Assembly: GCA_026645635.1 (NCBI GenBank)
Contig: JAPKMV010000071.1
Location: 1 to 10,435, forward strand
Source of the DNA: Caldilineaceae bacterium
Lineage (GTDB): Bacteria > Chloroflexota > Anaerolineae > Caldilineales > Caldilineaceae
Reading direction: 5' to 3'
Length of the DNA stretch: 10,435 nucleotides
Shown here: positions 1-6,505 of the stretch, one piece after another
How positions within the stretch are numbered: the stretch's first letter is position 1
Layout: the number at the start of each line of letters is the position of its first letter
The notes under the pieces: generated by a model
Told to the model about the DNA's origin: nothing
What the model saw: only the letters and a program-made list of their open reading frames with translations
Database searches by the model: none
Program-made: the position numbers and the translations under genes

Positions 1-1294
1 CCACGCCACACACCTGGCCATTGGCGTGCCCCTCGGCAGCGACATCCAGGCGAGTGAGGTGCTGACGGCCAGCAACGACTTCACCCGCGCCCTGGTCTAC
101 AACATGGGCTGCCACGGCGGGCTGAACGATCCGGCCGCGCTCGACCTGGCGCAGGCCTTTGTGCGCCGCGGCGCGGTCTATGTGGGGAACACTGGCTTCG
201 GCTGGGGCGGCGGCGGCATCGTCTACTCCGAGTCGCTCATGCGCAACTTCACGCGCCAGTTGCTCACCGACACCCAAACGCAGATCGGGCCGGCGCTGGC
301 CACCGCGAAGCAACTCTACGTCTCCCGCGCCCGGCTGATCGATGGCTACGACGCTAAGATCCTGATGCAGACGACGCTCTACGGCCTGCCGATGTACGCC
401 ATCACCAGCGGCGGCGCGCTGAGCGACGAGGAACCATTCCCCAGCGTGGAAGACACCGTGACGCCGCCCGGCGCGTTCGGCGATGACTTGAACGTGGGCG
501 CGTTCGCCTATGGGTTGCCCGGTTCGTTCGGCGCCTTTGGCGCGGACGCCGCGGACCCTAACTACAAGGTGGCGTTGGACGGCAATGTCGACTTTGCGGC
601 TGGCGCACCGATCCTGCCCGGCTACTATCGCGACCTGACGGCAGCCAACGCCGGGCAATTGCGCGGCGTGCTCTTCCTGGCCGGCGTCTACACCGACACA
701 CCCGCCGCCGCGCCGCTGGCCCTGGCCTACAATGAATACATCACCGACACGACGCCGCCGGAATTCACTGCGCCGGGGTGGTATCCGCCCGCGCCCTTTG
801 GCGTGCAGAGCAGCGCGTTCGACCCGGCCCTGCGCGACACGGTCGTCCTGGCGCTGGGGCAGTATGACCCTACTGCCGGCGTGCAGCGCGTCTACGCGGG
901 CATGAGCTTCGGCGCCTACTACTCGGACAGCCCGGACCGCAGCGCAGCCGCCATCCATCATGTGGACGCCACCCTCGACGAGGCGCGCGGCAAGGGGCGG
1001 TTCAAGGTGGAGGCGAGCGACCCGGCTGGCGTCGTGCGCGTGGTAGTCGCCGCCACCGACGGCGCCGGCGTCTGGTCGAGCCAGGATCTGACTTTCGACG
1101 CGGCTGCGGTCAAGTGGACGGGAGAGATCACCGCCACGACCAGCACCCGCTACTTCGTCCAGGTGGTGGACGGCGCGGGGAACATTGCGGTCAACGACGA
1201 CAAGGGACGTTATCACGGCTTGTTGCCACCTCTGCCCCTGATCCAGGGGCGTGCACTCGATTTTCGGACCTTTTTGCCAAACGTCAGGAGGTGA
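1..1294 (+). CDS. C25 (gingipain)-like cysteine peptidase, C-terminal part (5' end cut by window)
   Basis: The frame is open to the left edge (first full codon at 2), so the GTG at 26 is not a convincing start and the N-terminus lies outside; about 430 residues are visible. The Asn-Met-Gly-Cys-His-Gly-Gly segment (Cys codon 110-112) follows a hydrophobic strand, as the nucleophile Cys does in C25/clan CD peptidases. The paired His-Gly would lie upstream of the window. After it come a Gly-rich NTGFGWGGGG loop and a YDAKILMQTTLYGLPMY segment, which I recognise from bacterial C25-like exported peptidases. The last ~120 residues (from about 940) look like an Ig-like beta-sandwich with VVDGAGN, typical of secreted accessory domains. 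The protein ends in FLPNVRR, resembling the tail of the next gene. Expected role: a secreted or surface Cys peptidase. It precedes the DUF6345 gene by 69 nt on the same strand. The family call is from motif recall, not a search; the catalytic His cannot be checked. Confidence 0.72.
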   Translation, partial: HATHLAIGVPLGSDIQASEVLTASNDFTRALVYNMGCHGGLNDPAALDLAQAFVRRGAVYVGNTGFGWGGGGIVYSESLMRNFTRQLLTDTQTQIGPALATAKQLYVSRARLIDGYDAKILMQTTLYGLPMYAITSGGALSDEEPFPSVEDTVTPPGAFGDDLNVGAFAYGLPGSFGAFGADAADPNYKVALDGNVDFAAGAPILPGYYRDLTAANAGQLRGVLFLAGVYTDTPAAAPLALAYNEYITDTTPPEFTAPGWYPPAPFGVQSSAFDPALRDTVVLALGQYDPTAGVQRVYAGMSFGAYYSDSPDRSAAAIHHVDATLDEARGKGRFKVEASDPAGVVRVVVAATDGAGVWSSQDLTFDAAAVKWTGEITATTSTRYFVQVVDGAGNIAVNDDKGRYHGLLPPLPLIQGRALDFRTFLPNVRR

Positions 1295-1351
1295 GACTGA
1301 CCAAATAACAACCGCGCCGCAGTCGGACACTTTGTCGAGAGACACCCACAC

Positions 1352-1358
1352 AAAGGAG
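1352..1358 (+). promoter_or_regulatory. Ribosome binding site of the DUF6345 gene
   Basis: AAAGGAG lies 5 nt before the ATG at 1364. It fixes this start and confirms that the signal peptide belongs to the frame starting there, not to the frame that encodes the rest of the protein. Confidence 0.8.
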
Positions 1359-1363
1359 AGACC

Positions 1364-3605
1364 ATGTCAACCAACCACGTAAAATGTACACGCAGGATTG
1401 CCGGGGCGCTCATGGCGGTGCTGACCCTGGCGTTGGCGCTGCTCTTCGCGCCGGGCCTGGCGCGGGCGCAGGACAGCCCAACGGATGCGCCCGATGCCGG
1501 CGAAGGCCAGGTCAACGACGGCACGCGCGAATTCGGCGTCTGGTGGGTCGAGGATTACGCTGCGCGATTATCTGACTTCGACCTGCAAGTTGCGCATCCT
1601 GGGCGTCTGCTGGGTCAACTGGCCGTCACCTTCCTGGACGTCCCGGTTTGTCTATGGCAACACCAATGCCTGGTCGACGGACTGGCGGCGCAGCGCCAAC
1701 GGCGGCTCGGAGAACAGCTATATCGACACCATCGATCTAGCCTATTTTGCCGGACACGGCTCTGCGAACGGCATCATCTTTGGCGTCGGTTCGCCCGCGC
1801 CGGCGACGGTGACCAAGAACGATGGACTCACTTCCTGGGGCACGGCCGATGCCGACTGGCTGGGGCTGGCCGCCTGCAATGTGCTGGACGATCCATACAG
1901 CAACTTGCAGGGTTGGGCAAACGCCATGAACGGCGTGCGGCTGCTCCTGGGTTTCAAGACGGTCATGAACGACGTGCCGCACGGCGAGGAATTTGGCCGT
2001 TACATTCGAGATGGCTACAGCCTCACCCAGGCCTGGTTCAAGGCCGCCGACAAACTCCAGTCGCAGAACCGGGTGGCCCGGGTGCTGGCCGAAGAACAGG
2101 CGCACTTCAATGACACAGCGGCGCACCACGCCATAGCCACGGTGGTTGACTCGGATTTCTACTGGTGGACGCATACCGTGGGCAGCGAGCCAGCTCGCCA
2201 CGTCGACGTGGCCGCCATCAACGGGGAAATGCCGGTGTTGAGGGTGCAGCCGCTGGGCCTGGACGAGGCTGTGAGCCAGGTCAACAACCTGGGCGCAGCC
2301 TTCGGCGTGGACGTCTCCGCGCCGACCACGCCTACCCAGAACGTCTCATTGCGCCAGATCGTCGCCGAGACCGACGTCTTCTACAGCCAGGATGGCCAAT
2401 TGGAGATGGACAACGACTACGGCCTCTTTCTCCATGCGGACATGGCAAATCTGTGGACTACGGACAGCGCCTTGAGCCGCCAGGCTGATGCCGGCGTTGC
2501 CATGCAAGCCATCGACGAGGAAGTTGCCAGGCGGGTCGCCGATGCCTTCCTGCAGCAGAATGGCCTGGCGCGCGCGGATGCCCAGTTCTACGAAGTGGCT
2601 GAGGATGTCCTCTCGTTCGCGCCGGACGCGCGCGGCGCCAATAGCGAACGCAGCGGCGCGGTCGTACACGATGAGCCGATGAACTATCAGGTGATCTACT
2701 CGCGTATTATCAGCTACACGCCGACGATCGATGGTCGCGCCGCCGATGCGCCAGTGGAATTCTCCGTGATGGGGCCAGGCTCCAAGTTCAAGATCTATGT
2801 TTCCACCCAGGCGCCCACGCGTGCTTCGTTTGCCGAATTCGTGGACGAGGCGGTGATCGGCGGCATGGGCGGCTACCGCGCCATCCAGACGCCGGCGGAA
2901 GCCGCCGCGGCGCGCCAGTTGCAGATGGTGCAGATGCTGTCCATGGAGGTGATCGAGAAGCTCTTCGCCAATTTGGAAGCAATCGTGGCCCTTGACCAGA
3001 TCCCGCTGGCGCCGGATGAAGTGGTGAGCCGTGAGATCGTCAGCAGCACGCCGGCCTACTGGGAAGGCGCCATCGGCTTCAACCAGGCCGAGCTGATCCC
3101 GGTCTACGCGCTGGAAGTGCGCAACACCATGCGCAACCCAGACCAGAGCACCTATGTCGTCTCCAGCACCACCTACATCCCGGTGGAGGCAAGCTACATG
3201 GCGCCACTGGCGCGCATCTCCACCACTGCGAGCCTGGACGAGCCGCTGGCGCCGGGCGCAGTCATCCCGCTGGAGGCGTTGGACGCGTCGAAGACGCTGG
3301 TGGAGCTGGGGCTTGACCCGTCGCCCAACGACGGCGCCCCGCTCAACTTCGTGCTTGGTTCGGGTGAGGTCACCTATGACTGGTATCTCAACGAGGTGAG
3401 CGAGAACAGCAAGGTTGGAACTGGGCGTTTCCTCAACTACACGGTGGATCTGGTCAAGGGTGTAGATGTCAAGGAAGGCGCCATCGGTACGCAGCGCATC
3501 ATCCTGATTGTCACGGACACGGCCAAGGACAGCGAGCCGTTCTCCAGCCAGGCCGTGGTCACCTTCCAGGCGGTGCCGCCGGTCTTCCTGCCCTCGATTC
3601 AGTAA
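1364..3605 (+). CDS. Exported DUF6345-type caspase-fold-like protein, interrupted by one frameshift
   Basis: The ATG at 1364 has a good RBS and starts a signal peptide: Arg-Arg, hydrophobic residues 12-32, and Ala-Arg-Ala cleavage before Gln36. This frame gives EFGVWWVEDYA and QLAVT, while the remainder (WTSRFVYGNTNAW onward) is one frame over. The length, 2242 nt, is one base more than a multiple of three, so removing one base near 1630 gives a continuous 746-residue protein. The rebuilt N-terminal part (~50-260) resembles DUF6345: NTNAW, then an AYFAGHGS strand (His131, codon 1755-1757), then LGLAACN (Cys171, codon 1875-1877). A His-Gly and a strand-end Cys 40 residues apart is the clan CD (caspase/C25/CHAT) dyad layout, so a peptidase role is plausible but unproven. 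Residues ~280-640 are not recognised. A beta-rich C-terminal region with VTYDWYLNEVSENSKVG ends in PPVFLPSIQ. It probably shares a transcript with the C25-like gene. The frameshift could be an assembly error or a true inactivation. Confidence 0.75.
1600..1650 (+). other. Probable site of +1 frameshift (one extra base) in the DUF6345 gene
   Basis: Upstream, the frame of the 1364 start reads GQLAVT; downstream, the frame of the 3605 stop reads SWTSRFVYGN. Dropping a single T near 1632 joins them as QLAVT-SWTSRFVYGN, which looks like a natural family sequence. The exact base cannot be fixed, because both frames are open through this region. There is no slippery heptamer or obvious stimulatory hairpin, so programmed frameshifting is unlikely. 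Confidence 0.7.
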
Positions 3606-3611
3606 GGTGGT

Positions 3612-3644
3612 GGGAGATGGATGAACCCTGTTCACCCATCTCCC
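3612..3644. terminator. Hairpin between convergent genes, probable bidirectional terminator
   Basis: The left arm 3612-3626 pairs with the right arm 3630-3644: 14 of 15 positions are Watson-Crick, with one A·C mismatch (3621/3635), around a 3-nt loop (CCT). It lies 6 nt after the stop of the DUF6345 gene and 4 nt beyond the stop of the convergent propeller gene. No clear T-tract follows on either strand, so it is not a textbook intrinsic terminator, but the position and stem strength support transcript-end formation or 3' stabilisation in both directions. Confidence 0.7.
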
Positions 3645-3648
3645 GGCA

Positions 3649-6363
3649 TTATTCCAGCGGTTCTACAAACTGCGCGGGGATCACACTGCGCGCCGCAGCA
3701 GGCGTTTCCCAGGCGACGGCGAGGTTGTCCTTGCCGTCGCCCTGCTTGTAGAGCACCTCGAAGTAGTAGCGGCTGCCTGCCTGAAGCGTAATCGGCCCGG
3801 TGACCTGTTCCGGAAATTTCTCGAACTCCTCTGGGCCGGTCCAGTCCGGCGTGTAGGCAACGACGACGGCGTTTTCCGGGCTGGCATCGCGGCTCAGGCG
3901 CAGCACCCCGCGGTCGTCCGCGGCGATCCAGAAGCGGTATTCGCCGGTGACGGGGGGCAACAGATAGCCGCGGATGCGGGCGCCGTAGTTGCTTTCGCCG
4001 GTGCGCGGCAGCGCCAGCCGGTCGAGGGGGAGGGTCTCGGCGGCGTCGCTGCGGTAGGCTCCGCTGCCGGTGAGCGCCTCCACCGTGGCGGCAACCCGCG
4101 CTGGCGTCGCGGTGGGCGTAGCGTCCTCAGCGGGCGTAGCGTCCTCGGTAGGTGTCACGACCGCGGCATCGGCCAGGGCAGCTTCGCCGGCGGGGGGAGG
4201 CGCCGCCCCGGCTGCATCCACATAGGTGGCGGTGAGCACCCGATCTCCGTCGGCAATGACGATTTCCTGCACCGCGTCGTCGTAGACCGCCTCGCCGTCC
4301 GACCAGTTGTCGAAGCGCAGACCGCCCCGGGCGGTGGCCGGCGCCTCCAGGATGCGTTTGGCGTTGATGTAGGTCTTCACCTTGAAAGGCGTCGTGTAGC
4401 GGCTGCCCGCATAGGTGATCGGCAGGCCGCTGGGCACGCTGGCGATGGTGTAGGTCACTTCCTGCGGCTTGATCTCGACGCACGCCTCGTCTTGCAGCCC
4501 CTGGCTGTCGGTGGCGGTGAGGCAGAGTTCCAGCCAGGTGTTGTCGCCGTGATCCTCGAAGGGGAAGCTGCCCTCGTGGCCTGTGGCCTTGAACGCGTCG
4601 TAGTGGATATGCTCGTTGTGGTGGAGCAGGGCGGTCCACTGCAGGCTGTCGCCGCCGAGGTCGCCGTCGTCAGGGTCGGCGGCGCGACCGCGATACACGA
4701 TTGGCTCGCCCAGGCGCAGGCGCGCACCGTCGCCCGGCTCCAGGATCTCGGCCACGGGCGGCGCGCTGCCCACGGCCACGGCGACGCTGCTGCTGCTGGT
4801 TGCGCCGGCCGAGTCGGTGATGGTGAGCTTCACGGTGTAGACGCCGTTCTCGGTGAAGGTGTGGGTCGGGTTGGCCGCGTCGCTGGTTTCGCCATCGCCG
4901 AAATCCCAGGCGTAGGCCACGATGCTGCGCTCCGGGTCGGTGCTGCGCCGGCTGGAGAAGGTGACTTCCAGGGGCGCGGCGCCGCCGAGTGGATCGGCGT
5001 CGGCCATGGCGGTGGGCGGCCGGTTGCCGCCGGGCACATAGCGGATGCGGTACAGCCCGCCGAGGATGATCGACAGCAGGTACATGGAGCCATCGCGCGC
5101 CGTGGTCATCTGCACGATGCCGGGCGCGTTGCTGGCGAATTCGTTGTTGACCGCGCTGCCGTTGCTGCGGAAGGTGAGGAAGTTGATCACCCCGCCGTTG
5201 AAGTCGTGGTAGAAATAGGCGCCGCGGTAGAGCGCGGGGAAGGCGGTGCGCAGGTAGAGATCGCCGCCAATGGCCGCGCCGCGCTGCGGCTGGGTGGTGT
5301 GCGCGTAGGAGTAGACCGCCTGCGTCACCTGGCCAGGGTCGGCGCGCAGCGCGTCGCAGTTGGCGTAGGTGGCGGCCTCATAAGGCCCCTCGTAGCAGGG
5401 CCAGCCGAAATTGGCGCCCGGCCCGCCGATGTTGATCTCCTCCCACTTCTCGTTGCCCACGTCGCCGACGATGAGACGGCCGTTGCGCGGGTCGATGGTG
5501 AAGCGGAAGGGGTTGCGCAGCCCCAGGGCAAAGACCTTCGACCGGTTGCTGCCTGGGTCGCCGTCGAAGAAGGGGTTGGCGCTCAGCCCTTCGCCGCTCA
5601 TGGCGTCGATGCGTAGAATCTTGCCCGCCAGGCTGTTGATGTCCAGCGCACGGCTGTTGCCCTTGCTGTTGACGATGCCGTCGCCGGTGGAGACGTAGAG
5701 CGCGCCTTCGGGGCCAAACTGGAGCATGTCGATGGTGTGGGCCGTGCCTTCGGTGGGGATGCAGTCGCGCACGGGCGCGCCACCTTCATCGATGCAACTG
5801 AACGGCTCGGCGTCGCCCTGATCCGGGTTGCCGATGTGCGCGAAGGTGCTGTTCGCGCCCAGGAGCACGACGCCGCTCCCGGGCTGCTCCACGTCCAGGT
5901 TTTCCGCGCTGGCGGTGAGGCGCAGCACGCGTGAGACGCGCGCGCCGGACGGATTCTTGCCGCTGGCTTCGGGCGGGTCGTAGACATAGGCGACGTAGAT
6001 GTAGGGCGAGGCCGGCCACTTGGGATGGACGGCGATGCCCATCAGCCCGCGGTCCGCGGCGTCGTTGACCTCGCCGCTCAGGTCGATGAAGGGTGTTTCC
6101 AGCAGTTGGCCGTCCTTGATCACGCGCACGCGGCCGGCCTTCTCCGCCACGAAGATGCGGCCGTCGGGCGCCAGGGCGAAGCTGGTAGGCAGGTTCATGC
6201 CCTCGGCCACGATCTCGGAAATGAAGCCGTGGGGCAGGTTGATGGCGCCCTGGGCGGTCGCAGGGGCGGGTGGCAGCGCCAGCAGTGGCATGGTCGCCAA
6301 CACAGCAGCCAGCAACAGGCGGAGGAGAACGGAGAATCGGAACGTGCGATCACGGTGTTGCAT
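3649..6363 (-). CDS. Exported glucose/sorbosone dehydrogenase-like beta-propeller protein with PKD and PA14-like domains
   Basis: Using the ATG at 6363 (904 residues): signal peptide 1-38 (hydrophobic run ~12-32, Ala-Thr-Ala before Gln38), then a GSDH/sGDH-type propeller ~45-440. Diagnostic propeller segments are [58 protein letters not shown], and [12 protein letters not shown] with GANFGWP. Soluble PQQ glucose dehydrogenase and aldose sugar dehydrogenases share these, so PQQ-linked sugar oxidation is possible; the exact substrate and cofactor are not provable here. Next come a PKD domain ~448-532 (AWDFGDG), a beta-sandwich with a His cluster ~535-635, a further beta module ~636-715 (FDNWSDG), a Thr/Pro/Glu linker ~716-755, and a PA14-like domain ~757-890 ([18 protein letters not shown]), which is often carbohydrate-binding. 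A TTG at 6369 in the same frame is an alternative start. It converges on the DUF6345 gene and lies 142 nt downstream of hsdR on the same strand. Probably acts outside the cell or at its surface. Confidence 0.9.
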   Translation of the reverse strand: MQHRDRTFRFSVLLRLLLAAVLATMPLLALPPAPATAQGAINLPHGFISEIVAEGMNLPTSFALAPDGRIFVAEKAGRVRVIKDGQLLETPFIDLSGEVNDAADRGLMGIAVHPKWPASPYIYVAYVYDPPEASGKNPSGARVSRVLRLTASAENLDVEQPGSGVVLLGANSTFAHIGNPDQGDAEPFSCIDEGGAPVRDCIPTEGTAHTIDMLQFGPEGALYVSTGDGIVNSKGNSRALDINSLAGKILRIDAMSGEGLSANPFFDGDPGSNRSKVFALGLRNPFRFTIDPRNGRLIVGDVGNEKWEEINIGGPGANFGWPCYEGPYEAATYANCDALRADPGQVTQAVYSYAHTTQPQRGAAIGGDLYLRTAFPALYRGAYFYHDFNGGVINFLTFRSNGSAVNNEFASNAPGIVQMTTARDGSMYLLSIILGGLYRIRYVPGGNRPPTAMADADPLGGAAPLEVTFSSRRSTDPERSIVAYAWDFGDGETSDAANPTHTFTENGVYTVKLTITDSAGATSSSSVAVAVGSAPPVAEILEPGDGARLRLGEPIVYRGRAADPDDGDLGGDSLQWTALLHHNEHIHYDAFKATGHEGSFPFEDHGDNTWLELCLTATDSQGLQDEACVEIKPQEVTYTIASVPSGLPITYAGSRYTTPFKVKTYINAKRILEAPATARGGLRFDNWSDGEAVYDDAVQEIVIADGDRVLTATYVDAAGAAPPPAGEAALADAAVVTPTEDATPAEDATPTATPARVAATVEALTGSGAYRSDAAETLPLDRLALPRTGESNYGARIRGYLLPPVTGEYRFWIAADDRGVLRLSRDASPENAVVVAYTPDWTGPEEFEKFPEQVTGPITLQAGSRYYFEVLYKQGDGKDNLAVAWETPAAARSVIPAQFVEPLE
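4114..4149. repeat. Two-copy 18-nt tandem repeat in the linker of the propeller protein
   Basis: Units 4114-4131 and 4132-4149 match at 16 of 18 bases. On the minus strand they encode two hexapeptides, Thr-Pro-Thr-Glu-Asp-Ala and Thr-Pro-Ala-Glu-Asp-Ala, in the low-complexity linker before the PA14-like domain. This is a short in-frame repeat that can lengthen or shorten the linker without changing the frame. Confidence 0.85.
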
Positions 6364-6369
6364 ACTCAA

Positions 6370-6377
6370 CCTACCTC
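6370..6377 (-). promoter_or_regulatory. Ribosome binding site deciding the start of the propeller gene
   Basis: The minus strand reads GAGGTAGG directly before the in-frame TTG (6369) and 6 nt before the ATG (6363). The spacing suits the ATG better than the TTG, so I place the start at 6363. The choice changes the protein by only two residues. Confidence 0.6.
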
Positions 6378-6387
6378 ATGTTCGTTG

Positions 6388-6412
6388 ATGCGCGGCGTTG
6401 TTGCCGGCGCAT
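6388..6412. other. Small hairpin in the leader of the propeller gene
   Basis: ATGCGC (6388-6393) pairs with GCGCAT (6407-6412), and GGC (6394-6396) with GCC (6403-6405), leaving one bulged base and a 6-nt loop. It sits about 25 nt before the start codon, on the 5' side of the RBS. A role in mRNA stability or translation control is speculative; GC-rich sequence gives such stems by chance. Confidence 0.35.
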
Positions 6413-6429
6413 GGTCAGGGGATAGCTTT

Positions 6430-6435
6430 ATTTTA
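6430..6435 (-). promoter_or_regulatory. Possible -10 element for the propeller gene
   Basis: TAAAAT on the minus strand is the only AT-rich pocket in an otherwise GC-rich gap, 66 nt before the ATG at 6363. I see no good -35 box at 16-19 nt upstream, so it is tentative. If real, it separates transcription of this gene from the hsdR operon. Confidence 0.25.
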
Positions 6436-6479
6436 GCGCTGTGGACGGGGATCGCGCGAAATGGGGAGGGGGATAGACC

Positions 6480-6503
6480 GCGGATGAGGCGGATCGGGCG
6501 GAT
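6480..6503. repeat. Three GCGGAT motifs at exact 9-nt spacing next to the hsdR stop
   Basis: GCGGAT occurs at 6480-6485, 6489-6494 and 6498-6503 (ATCCGC on the minus strand), separated by unrelated 3-nt spacers. The array begins 2 nt after the hsdR stop codon. It does not fold into an obvious terminator. It could be a dispersed intergenic repeat or a binding array; no function can be assigned from one copy. Confidence 0.6.
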
Positions 6504-6505
6504 GC

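Noticed and set aside
1234..1250. Hairpin GCCCCTG-ATC-CAGGGGC followed by T-rich stretches, as a terminator or attenuator
   Set aside because: It lies inside the coding region of the C25-like gene, 45 nt before its stop, and the T runs are short and distant. More likely a chance palindrome over codons.
1600..1650. Programmed ribosomal frameshifting in the DUF6345 gene
   Set aside because: There is no slippery heptamer, internal RBS-like stimulator or clear downstream structure, and the product before the shift would be little more than a signal peptide.
2346..3635. 429-codon open frame on the minus strand
   Set aside because: It is antisense to the DUF6345 gene. Its translation is rich in Arg, His, Val and Gly with no recognisable domain, as expected from an antisense frame in GC-rich DNA, and it also runs over the terminator hairpin.
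4492..5616. 374-codon open frame on the plus strand
   Set aside because: It is antisense to the propeller gene, whose domains are clear. The translation is low-complexity Val/Ala/Gly/Arg and resembles no protein.
6367..6369. TTG at 6369 as the start of the propeller gene
   Set aside because: It directly abuts the purine-rich GAGGTAGG, leaving too little spacing; the ATG two codons later fits better.
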